Assembly (NCBI RefSeq): GCF_037975245.1
Contig: NC_092577.1
Span: 22,532,398 to 22,596,397 of the forward strand
Direction: 5' to 3'
Source: Apostichopus japonicus
Taxonomy: Eukaryota; Echinodermata; Holothuroidea; Aspidochirotida; Stichopodidae
DNA: 64,000 nucleotides
Within the stretch, counting starts at the first letter, position 1; the number at the start of each line of letters is the position of its first letter. Made by a program: the position numbers and the translations under genes. Below, one piece after another: positions 21,568-30,754 of this stretch. The notes beneath the pieces were generated by a model that was given only the letters and a program-made list of their open reading frames with translations, was not told where the DNA came from and made no database searches.

Positions 21568-24500
21568 CACCAGACACCTTATCCCTCGTCACCCTTAATT
21601 TGAATGGGATGAGGGGTACCCCAAAAAGGCGACGGATTTTACAGTTCTGCAAGTTGCTCCAAGTGGATGTGGTCCTTTTGCAAGAGACCCACATATCTTG
21701 TGAGAGTGATGTTCATCTTTGGTCCTTGGAGTGGGGAGGAGGCCTTTATGCCTCCTTTGGATCAGGGGCATCTTGCGGGACTGTAATTTTGGTGTCCCCA
21801 AAACTGTGTCATTGTGTGGGAAAAGTGGAGAAAGACCATGAAGGTCGGGTGGTGTGCATACACTTAAGGCTCACGCGGGGTGAGTTGGTGGTTTGCAATG
21901 TGTATGCCCCCAACCGGCCAGCATGTAGGAAAAATTTCTTCACGGTGTTGCCATCCTTTGTACCGGGTAAGGCAAATTGTATCCTTGGGGGGGGGGGGGA
22001 CTTTAACTGTGTCCCTCACTCTGCGTTAGATAGACGTTCGAGGAAAGAGTCCCCCAATTGTACCACCGGCATGATTGAGCTAGGCTTGTTTGTCAAGCAC
22101 CGAGATCTTGTGGATGTTTGGAGGTCCCAAAATCCCCAGGTGGTTACTTGTACGTGGCATAAACCAGATGGAACAGTTTCATCCAGACTCGACAGGTTTT
22201 ATGCCCCGCGCAAGTTTCCTCGATCTCGGTGCTCGATTATTTCATGTCCTTTATCTGATCATGACGCTGTTGTTTTGCGCTTGCACCTGCCGGAGTCCTT
22301 TCATGTGGAGAAGGGACTTTGGCGGCTGAACACGGAAATTGTTAAAGAGCAAAACTTCAAGGAGCAATTTGTCGAGAAGTACAGAGGATGGCAGTCCCTC
22401 AAGCCTGCTTTTCCCAATGCGTTAGTCTGGTGGGACGAGGTCAAGTCTCTCATCAAGCAGTTCGCAATAAGGTATTGTGTTGAGAGAGCTCACCAACGGA
22501 GATTCAAGTTCCATTCCTTGTGCAATAGAGCAAGGGATGGTTCATCGTCTGATCTGCATGCACTCGGAGTGTTTCTCGATGAGAAACTGCACGGAGCCCG
22601 AGTGCGTGCCAGAATCCAGTTTGTCGAAGCGGACGAGAAGCCCACTATTCGTTTTTACCGGGACGACACCAAGTCTGTGGTTGACCGCAGAATAAGGGCA
22701 GTGTGTCATCCTGGTGGGGTCGTCGTGGAGAGCCCGCAGGCAGTCCTAGGGGTATTTGGGTCGTTCTTTTCGAACCTGTACTCCAGGGCTGCTGTTAGCG
22801 AGGATCTCCAGGAGGACTTGTTGTCTGGTATAGACAAGGCCTCCCCCCCCCCCCCTGAGAGTAAAAATGATAGCTTGGGCTCCAATCTCTCCGTTGGTGA
22901 GCTCTGGACAGCGGTAGCAGCGATGAAGAAGGGAAAGTCCCCCGGTCCCGATGGCCTCCCGGCAGAGTTCTATAGGACCTTCTGGGAGGTCCTCGGTGGG
23001 GACTTGAGAGATGTGTTCGCTACCGCTTTCCAGTTGAATTACATGAGCCAAACACAGCGGGTTGGAAATATTGTTCTCCTCCCAAAGTCAGGAGACCCTT
23101 TGGACCCTAGAAATAGGCGTCCAATAACGCTGTTAAATGTGGACTACAAAATCCTGGCCAAAGCATTAGGAAATCGCTTATCGGACGTGATGCCGGATAT
23201 TGTAGGTCCTCCCCAGACTTGTGCTGTGCGAGGCAAGTGTATTCAACATAACCTCTGGTTGATGAGGGACTTGATCGAGTTTGTTAAAGTTCGTGATTTG
23301 CCATGTGCACTGGTCACACTGGACCAGGAAAAGGCCTTTGACATGGTAGATCACGACTTCCTGTTCAGAACCTTAGAGTCCTTCGGATTGAACTCCGTAT
23401 ATATTCGTTGGGTCTCGTTACTATACAAGGACGTCACAAGCATTGTCACTGTTAACGGATTAACTTCTGGTCCCTTCCCGGTTCGAAGAGGAGTCCGTCA
23501 GGGTTGTCCCCTCTCCCCGTTGTTGTATGTTCTCTTCAGCGAAGCGCTTAGTACCTCGCTGGACAGATGCTTTGGATTTCGACCCTTCAACGTACCGGGT
23601 GGGGCTAGAGTTAAATGCGTGCAGTATGCCGATGACGTCACTTGTATTGTGTCGGACCTCGCCTCCTTCAAGCCTTTATCGAAGGTTTTGACCACCTTCC
23701 AAGAGGCTACTGGTGCCAGACTGAACAAGTCCAAGACCAAAGGGCTGCAATTGGGAGGTTGGCGCGGCCAATCTCTCCCGTTCGATGCTACTTGGTCAGA
23801 TGTCATGATCAAGGTAAATGGCATCTGGCTAGGTTATGGTGCCCCGGAGGCCACCACTTGGGCCGAGAAGGCTGATCAGGTGGAGGCAAGGCTCGACACA
23901 TTCAGTCACAGGTGGCTCTCCCTCCCTGGGAAGGTTACAGTTGTGAATAGGTTTATTGTTCCTCTCCTTTGGTATCCTGGTACGGTGATCGCCGCACCGG
24001 ATCATGCCTTGGTGCGACTGGAGAGGATCATTTTTGATTTCATTTGGGGAAAGCGCAAACCAAAACTTGTGAAAAGGACCGCTCTGTATAAGACCCCCTT
24101 GAGCGGTGGGCTTGGTTTGGTCCACCTACCATCTAAACTGCGCTTTCTCCTCTTGAAAGGTGTTTTTGTTGCTTTTGAAAATCCTTCGTTTCCCTTTGCT
24201 TTTTTTGTTAGGTACTGGGGTGGGTTTCTTTTTCGACACCACTGGCCCGGATCCTTTTCCAATAACCGGCCAAAGGCGACACGCCCTTCTGGGGTCTATA
24301 CTCAGATTGGTGACTCTCTTCGTAGAATCAAAGAAGAGGGTGGGCCACATGTTCTGCTGAACGTGGCCCCCTCTGTGTTATACCCACCATTGTTTCGTTC
24401 AATGCTCGCGCCTGTGTGCCCGTCGGCTTGCCGGACCGCCATCTCTCCAGATGTGTGGCGGTCTGTGTGTTGCAAGTCACTAGATAGCCGTCTCAGGGAC

Positions 24501-25001
24501 TTGGCGTGGAGGATTGCACATGGGGTCCTCATCACTAACCATTTTCGCCTAGTCAGGTGGCGATTAGGTGATGGGATGTGTCCCCGTGTGGGCTGTAAAG
24601 CCATCGAGACTATGCAACACCTTTTGCTGGAGTGTCCCTTTGTCCGGTTGGTGTGGGATTGGTTTCACGCCTTCGTTATTGGTGTTATTGGTTGCACACA
24701 GTGGGCCATTAGTAGTGATTTTGTTTTGTATGGTTTGTTGCCCCCTGTGTGCCCAACCTGGGTTAGGGATCTGCTGTTGTTGTTTGCCGCTGTCATCAGG
24801 AGACACATCTGGAACAGCAGATGCCGCCTAGTTTTCGACGGGGACGTCTGGAGGGCAGAGGATGTTGTCCCCCTCGTGCAGAGTGACATCAGGTTGCGCA
24901 TGGAGGCGGACCATGCACGGCTTCCCGACACTGCCTTCCGTAGACGCTGGCGCAAGCCCGTCGTCTACTATCGGGACGGAGTACCCCGGATGAAATTTTG
25001 A
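21564..25001 (+). CDS. LINE ORF2: APE-type endonuclease and reverse transcriptase, intact 1145 residues
   Basis: The single open frame begins at the ATG overlapping the ORF1 stop. Endonuclease motifs: LNLNG (11-15), LLQETH (catalytic Glu 41), GDFN (145-148), SRLDRFY (207-213), SDHD (231-234). RT motifs: LDQEKAFDMVDHDF (586-599, catalytic Asp in FDMV), RRGVRQGCPLSPLLY (641-655), QYADD (687-691). A C-terminal zinc-binding CCHC lies at C1006, C1011, H1019 and C1024 (CPRVGC, QHLLLEC). The protein nicks the target DNA and reverse-transcribes the element RNA at the nick. Length and domain order fit Tx1/L1-group LINEs. Homopolymer expansions (a G run before GDFN, a C run coding SPPPP at 428-431) keep the frame. 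All catalytic residues I can check are present. Confidence 0.96.
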   Translation: MTPDTLSLVTLNLNGMRGTPKRRRILQFCKLLQVDVVLLQETHISCESDVHLWSLEWGGGLYASFGSGASCGTVILVSPKLCHCVGKVEKDHEGRVVCIHLRLTRGELVVCNVYAPNRPACRKNFFTVLPSFVPGKANCILGGGGDFNCVPHSALDRRSRKESPNCTTGMIELGLFVKHRDLVDVWRSQNPQVVTCTWHKPDGTVSSRLDRFYAPRKFPRSRCSIISCPLSDHDAVVLRLHLPESFHVEKGLWRLNTEIVKEQNFKEQFVEKYRGWQSLKPAFPNALVWWDEVKSLIKQFAIRYCVERAHQRRFKFHSLCNRARDGSSSDLHALGVFLDEKLHGARVRARIQFVEADEKPTIRFYRDDTKSVVDRRIRAVCHPGGVVVESPQAVLGVFGSFFSNLYSRAAVSEDLQEDLLSGIDKASPPPPESKNDSLGSNLSVGELWTAVAAMKKGKSPGPDGLPAEFYRTFWEVLGGDLRDVFATAFQLNYMSQTQRVGNIVLLPKSGDPLDPRNRRPITLLNVDYKILAKALGNRLSDVMPDIVGPPQTCAVRGKCIQHNLWLMRDLIEFVKVRDLPCALVTLDQEKAFDMVDHDFLFRTLESFGLNSVYIRWVSLLYKDVTSIVTVNGLTSGPFPVRRGVRQGCPLSPLLYVLFSEALSTSLDRCFGFRPFNVPGGARVKCVQYADDVTCIVSDLASFKPLSKVLTTFQEATGARLNKSKTKGLQLGGWRGQSLPFDATWSDVMIKVNGIWLGYGAPEATTWAEKADQVEARLDTFSHRWLSLPGKVTVVNRFIVPLLWYPGTVIAAPDHALVRLERIIFDFIWGKRKPKLVKRTALYKTPLSGGLGLVHLPSKLRFLLLKGVFVAFENPSFPFAFFVRYWGGFLFRHHWPGSFSNNRPKATRPSGVYTQIGDSLRRIKEEGGPHVLLNVAPSVLYPPLFRSMLAPVCPSACRTAISPDVWRSVCCKSLDSRLRDLAWRIAHGVLITNHFRLVRWRLGDGMCPRVGCKAIETMQHLLLECPFVRLVWDWFHAFVIGVIGCTQWAISSDFVLYGLLPPVCPTWVRDLLLLFAAVIRRHIWNSRCRLVFDGDVWRAEDVVPLVQSDIRLRMEADHARLPDTAFRRRWRKPVVYYRDGVPRMKF

Positions 25002-25804
25002 GTTAGTTGGTAGGTGTGGGGGCTGTGTGGTCGTTACATATTATAGGTTGGTTAATTTTTCTCTTTGTGGTTTGGGGTTGGCTTTTTGGGGCCTGTTTGT
25101 AGTGTTTTATTTGTTTTGCTTCTGTTGGCCTTTGGGTCCGTGCCCTTTTCGCGTCACGTTAAACGCTGCGTTAGTTGGAGATTGATGGGTTTCAGTTGTT
25201 GCTTTACAGACTGGGTTTGTTTTTGGTTTTGTTGACCTTTGGTCCGTGTCCGTTTCTTAGCACGTAAAAAAGCGCGTGCTTCAACGACCACTGGCTTTAG
25301 TGTACCCTCCTCTGAATGGATTAATCGACAAGTCCGTATCGATTTTAAATACGACGTTCCGGCCAAGAGACGTAACTTCCAGGAATCCTGTGAGGCGATA
25401 GACACAACGGATAACACAAGTGGCAAGGGTGACCAAGAAAGTCAAGTACAAGAAACGCGTGGGAACATTCCCGATTCGAATTTCCTATCAACACCACGAA
25501 CACCACGATTTTGAGCACCACGAAAAATGTTATACCACTTGAACGAATCCCCAACGGAAAAAACACAATTCGTACTTTATTATTTGTAAGAAAAGTAACA
25601 TGAAGCGTAAGGAAAGCGGGCGTCGCTATGAATGCCACGACGACTGTGGGGTTTGGCTCAGCAGCAGCGGGAACTCTACGAAGGTGCCACATTTGATAAG
25701 AGAGAACAGAACGGCTGCTTAGGAAGGCTCTACTATAAAAAACGGAGAATATTGTACGGAACGAATGATCAATAAGAAAAGAGCGTTTGTCCCATTGGAA
25801 CCCC

Positions 25805-26130
25805 ACAGGCGCGTCGCCAAGGGGGGGGGGAGAGGGCGGCAGCCCCCCCCCCCCCTTGAGCATATCTAAATTTTTTGGTTAATGTGTTTATGATATCGCT
25901 AGTATTTTCAAAAGAGAAAATGCTAAGATGCGACTTACAAGGCCTGGGAAGTGCCATTTCCAGCGATCTGGGAGGCATTTTCAGCCAAAATTTTCTTCTA
26001 CGCTTCGCGCCAACCATTGTGGCGCTACGCTTAGATAGTTTGCAATGCCGAATCTACAGTGTCGCCCCTCCCTTGGCAAATTCCACGCTACGCGCCTGGA
26101 ACGACAGCCTGGTTAGGAGGAAATATTTGA
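25805..26130. repeat. Dispersed non-autonomous repeat with G/C runs
   Basis: Starts with long G and C runs (agggggggggg, gcagcccccc), then gggaagtgccatttccagcg and ttctacgcttcgcgccaacc with gtggcgctacgctta. A related copy lies at 51890-52015 with the same gaagtgcc and acgcttcgcgccaac blocks. No coding capacity. It interrupts the vertnin/MULE-like pseudogene. Confidence 0.6.
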
Positions 26131-27385
26131 AGTTTATAGACTATATAATAGAACTCAAGAAAGACACTATATAATAGAACTCAAGAAAGACACTAATTTC
26201 AAAAGAAGAATCACATTCGTAACGCAGTCTCCGTGGGGATTTTGTCCGATAAAACCGGTCGCCTTGGTAGAATATATCGGGAATCATCCAGGCCTTCAAC
26301 CACGCGGAAATAAGAAAGATGTTACCAACGTAGCCCAGCATATTGTAATTGAAGAAATAAGCGATTTAGCCAAACTCCAGCCGCCGAAAAGCGTCTACAA
26401 CAAGCTAGTGTACGATTTCTCAATAGAAGATGTGCCGAGAAACACGAAACAAATCCGAAATAAAAAGTATAACGACAAAAGAGAACTACTACAGCCACAG
26501 GAAAAGGAAAATAACGCAAACGCATCCTTTCACACTGGTGAAGAAATAGAGGATTTAAAACGGTTTTGTTGTTCTTGGGGAAGTGTACTTGGTGTAGATA
26601 GGTTCTTACAACAACGACGTTTAACAATCAATCAGTCATAAGCAGGGATACGAAGGAACATCCAATATTTTTCGGGTCAATGCTTCTACACGGAACATCA
26701 ACAGTCAAAGATTACTACGATTTCTTCTCCCATCTTCGCTGTGAACTGTCATCGACTCGATGAACTTACTGTTGGTAGCCACGATGAAAAAGCCCTCAGA
26801 AATGCATTAAAATGCGCCTTACCAGAAGCTCGATTAATCTATGGCACCTTAAAGAAAACCTGTCGAACTACATGCAAGATAAAAGTTGGTATGGGCAAGA
26901 AGGAACGACAGGAATTGCTCATCACCGTATTCGGGGATAACGGTGTACTTATGAATCACAATTTGGACTTTGAAGAAAATGTTGACGAACTGCAACTTAA
27001 AATGGAAAAGGTGTCGAGTCAACTAGGCAACTAGTTTCGCAAGCGCCTTCGCCCTTTGATAACTGAGCACCGAAACAACGTCAGAAAAAGTAAGTGCAGT
27101 TAATTGGAAGCCACAACCGACCCTGTACGAAATCGTGTCCGCAATGTACACGGACGTTAAACGGACACGGAAACTACCAGGTAGCTGATTCTTACAGTGC
27201 CTACGCCATCCTATATTTTAAATGGACCGAGCTTAACGGGAGAAAAGAAAAGGTTCATGACAGCCAACACGGTCTCGAAGAATTTCTTTATGTCGGCAAA
27301 TGGTTTGCTGGAGGTACCACACACGCCAAGCACAGGGAAGAAACCAGGACAGCGGAAACGAGTTCGTCTGCTGATCTGAACCCAC

Positions 27386-27881
27386 AATCATGAACTGTCT
27401 ATGTTTTGTCTCTTCTCATCAGTAAAGACGTCTTCCTCACTTCAATTTTGTTATTCCTGCATTTCACACCCTGTAATTATTGTTTTGCCGACAGATTCTC
27501 CTGAGTAATTTCTGTAAATTCACATTAATTAGCCGAAACTTGAAATAGCAATTTCTTTATATCAATTCCAGAGGTCATCCTTTTATATACTCGTTGTAAT
27601 TTGGTATTTGTTTATTTGCTGCGCTGTCTGTAGCTTCAGAAACGTTTTCAAATGATTTTACCATATCGGACCCATCACAGCCAGGACAACACACCACCGG
27701 AGTTTAAAATGTGTCCTCATTCGGGGAATTACAGAATCAACGATCGGCAATGCAGATATCACAGTGCTGCCATCTATCTGTAGTTACAACGTTTTGAAAT
27801 AGGAATCCACGTCCTAGGAACGTAGGTCCGGAGTACAATAGCTACCATTGTGAAGGGTTATGGTTGTGGCTAGCTACATAA
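27386..27881. other. Non-coding spacer
   Basis: No gene is recognised between the transposon pseudogene and the hAT-type MITE. Confidence 0.4.
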
Positions 27882-27889
27882 CCTCTCAC

Positions 27890-28248
27890 CAAGGGCGTAG
27901 GAACCGGGGGGGGGGCTGGGGGGCGCCAGCCCCCAGTGAAAAATGTGGAGGGGCGGAAGTATCATTCCGCCCCCCCGCTTCGCAAGTCAGAAAACCCCTT
28001 TTTCATTTCCAAATGAGAAAAAGAAATCTCATTTGGAGCACCAAATTGCATCTAAGGCCTGGTGAAAATACAAAATTAAGTTTACAAAATGGAGTGGGAG
28101 TTGAAGCGTGCTATATTGCACCAAATTGCATCTGAGGCTACCTGGAAATGCCAAAAATTCCAAAGGGGAGGGGGACACCCCCTCCCCCAGGCCGGCCATC
28201 AGTCTTCAGCCCCCTCCCCCCACTCAAAAGTACCTTCCTACGCCACTG
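27890..28248. mobile_element. hAT-type MITE, 359 bp
   Basis: Flanked by an 8-bp duplication, cctctcac, at 27882-27889 and 28249-28256. Ends are inverted: left caagggcgtaggaa, right (inverted) cagtggcgtaggaagg. An 8-bp target duplication with CA..TG ends fits hAT transposons. Internally there are G and C runs and a duplicated accaaattgcatct segment (near 28041 and 28119). No ORF. Confidence 0.8.
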
Positions 28249-28335
28249 CCTCTCACATAATCCAGCAGAAAGGGACCCCGTGGCCTGATGCGTCAGGACA
28301 AAGGAAGGCGGACGTAGATTCCTGGGGGACTTGGA

Positions 28336-29647
28336 TTAAGGTGTTACCACTAAGATTCACTCACACTTGAACTTATATAACATAATATGTAGGCTACGGG
28401 GCATGAATTTGGGTAAAATGGCCAGCGGAACCCAGATTTGTTGTCAACATCCATCCCAAATGATAAAATATAATATTAAAACTGACTCCGGTGGTGTCTG
28501 ATAGTCATTTATTTCGCCTCCGGTTCGGTTTTGCATGGTCCGGTATGGTACGATATGGTCCGGTATGGTAATTCTGCATACCCGGTATGGTCCGATATGG
28601 TACGATTGGGTCCGGTATGGTAATTAGTCATACCCAATCTATCCGTGTGCAATTGCAGTAAGTAACTTTTCACACCGAACCTACTCAATGTACAATCTTG
28701 GACAATTGTTTTTAAACACTTGACGATGAAAGAGGGTCAGAAAAATTAATGGCCTTACATGAGTTATATAAACAGAGACAGGTAATCCCCCCCCCCCCCC
28801 CGTTCAATGTTGGTTAAAAATGCATTAATTTCCATTTAGTGCAAAATTTAGTGGATATTTATCTGGCCAAAACTTATTTCATTTAAAATAACTACAATAA
28901 ACAGCAGAAATTTTCTATCCGCACTTACGAAAAAGTAAATTGTTCGCAATGACTATCTTGGGAAACAGAAAAAATCTCAGGTGTTTCAAGTGATTTTTAC
29001 CAAGATTGTAGTCCTACCAATGGACTAGGTGTCTCCAATGATTGGGTGCTAAGCTTTTCCTTCAAAATCTTCCTGCTGTGGTGAAAACATTACGCTCCTA
29101 GTGTTACAGTTGCCATCCCTAGCGTTGTTAGTCGTTCAATGTGCTATATTCTGCCCTATCGGCGTTCCACTCTTTCCTTTCTAAAAATAGATTCTTTTTT
29201 CTTGTTGCTATGTAGTTTTATCACGCTGATGCTACAATTAACGATATATACCATTTCATTAATTAAATTTAGTGGGTTCAGTCCCCGAAGGAAGACATAA
29301 GGTATGATTGCAACACATTATTAATTGTATCCTTTAGGATCACAAATGTTTTGTTTATCGTCTTACTGTGGCTCCTTGTATTATTTCTTGGGCCGAAATT
29401 GTGCACTTGCTCTCCGTAGTATTGCATCCGATTCCTAGTCATGTTAATATGTATAGTACAGTGTGTAAGGCGTATCTTTCTCTGTGACTTCAGTGTGCTA
29501 ATATTATTAAGGCCTAAGCCTATTATCTTGGAGGTAAATGCATACTGTTTACTGTGTGTGCTTACGCACTGCCGATTCATGTCCCGTAGCCTACATATTA
29601 TGTTATATAAGTTCAGGTGTGAGTGAATCTTAGTGGTAACACCTTAA
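28336..29647. mobile_element. 1.3-kb element with 74-bp terminal inverted repeats and TTAA flanks
   Basis: The left end reads TTAA then ggtgttaccactaagattca; the right end is its inverse, ending in tggtaacacc then TTAA at 29644-29647. The inverted repeats run to about 28409 and 29574 with only a few mismatches. The interior includes a short ggtccggtatggtaatt repeat (28540-28625), a run of 14 C near 28788, and no transposase. TTAA duplication is known for piggyBac and a few other superfamilies, but the termini do not start with the usual piggyBac CCC. Class is uncertain. Confidence 0.75.
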
Positions 29648-30390
29648 TCTTATTCGTTTGTATTGTAATTGAACTACTCCATAACTGCACATGTCCTTGA
29701 GTTTGATTGCATATATATGATTTATTGTGCTGCATGTATTGAGGTTTTCAGGTTTAATCAGTATAGTAAGTTTTACCAATCACACAAATCACTTTCATTG
29801 TAAAGTTAAAGGTTGTTACTTCTCAGTTTTGACGGTTTTATCAGAGGTGTACAGAGTAATTTCTTGGCTGGAGCCCGCTACACCTAGCCTTCGCTACTTT
29901 TTGGTTCGTGAGGGTAGATTTAGTGTATTTGTGTGGAAAGGAGACTGGTAAGTATGAATGAAGTAAATTGTGGTTATATGTAACTTCATTGAGTGAACTT
30001 TGAATATTTGCAAGATACATACTTACCTGTCTCCCTTAACAATTGTACTTGACAATTGTCTCCCTTACCTGTCTCCCTTGACAATCTACTAATGTACATG
30101 GATGATTGGCAATTGCAACATGTGTGTCAGTAGATTTGATAATTAACCCCCTGGGTGCATCGAAAGAGTATATTCATTCATGGATGGAGATAGGAGAGCA
30201 CTGGTCTCCACGTCCTCACTCGCGGCTCGTCACTGCACTGTGTACCAGGTATCTCAAGCAGGTGCCCAGGGCAGCCAAACATATCCCTGAGGAGCCTGCG
30301 CCCGAAGCGTCAAATGGCGCCATTAAGAATTGCAACACCCAAAAGGTGGATATTATCCAGCACTGAAGAGGTTAAGGAGGGAACAGGCAA
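29648..30390. other. Spacer
   Basis: No gene is recognised. The short block tgtctcccttgacaat recurs around 30028-30085. Confidence 0.4.
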
Positions 30391-30754
30391 ACTTAATATG
30401 TTAAGAAATATTTTTGTATTGCAGATACCTCTTTCTCTTTCAACCTTGGATCAATTTCCTGACTTGTATTTGCTTCAGCATCATCAAATCAGAAGGCTCA
30501 ACAAGGGCGAGGTCTTCAGGCACATCTACACCAACTGTTCTGCAACCATGACTGAGAGTTCAGTTCAGTTCAGTTCTCGTGGAGTGCGGACGTGTTTTCG
30601 GCTGCTCTCCACCTTTCGTTGACCACACCTTTATTGTGTTTTTACGTTGGCCCTTCATTAGTTTACAGTTTGTTTTAGTGTAGTTTGTGTGTTTTGGGTT
30701 TGTTTCGTTTTGGTTTGTGCATAGGTGCGTGGCTTTGCCACACCCCTAGCTGTC

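Larger units (their letters stand above)
20067..25274 (+). mobile_element. Full-length Tx1/L1-like LINE (copy B)
   Basis: A 15-bp target-site duplication, cgtgcttcaacgacc, lies at 20052-20066 and 25275-25289. The element begins with ttcag pentamers, then the GTGGAG-leader, a 5' UTR, ORF1 (broken), ORF2 (intact) and a 3' UTR ending gcacgtaaaaaagcg. The clean duplication and intact ORF2 indicate a recent insertion. It interrupts an older broken transposon gene. Confidence 0.95.
19680..27385 (+). pseudogene. Degraded vertnin/MULE-like transposon gene, split by two LINE insertions
   Basis: Separate plus-strand pieces read as one protein. 19683-19869: LYGTECHATEIRVRTCIEIN and DCLSAAREGGY. Removing the LINE fragment at 19870-20012 and the full LINE at 20067-25274 joins these to SSGYTMAAAATVLQRP and LALVYPPLNGLIDKSVS (to about 25390). 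Further pieces: IPNGKNTIRTLLFVRK near 25550, RYECHDDCGVWL-like text near 25630 in a broken frame, then 26264-26640 with GNHPGLQPRGNKKD and PRNTKQIRNKKYND. 26670-27034 has [19 protein letters not shown] and [14 protein letters not shown], where a transposase catalytic core would lie. From memory this order fits invertebrate transposon proteins that combine a vertnin-like N-terminus with a MULE-type core; that is unverified. There are several stops and frameshifts. A dispersed repeat sits at 25805-26130, and a 26-bp tandem duplication at 26140-26192. Confidence 0.55.

Noticed and set aside
23498-24955. Minus-strand ORFs of 70-108 codons within LINE ORF2
   Set aside because: Antisense shadows of the intact 1145-residue frame.
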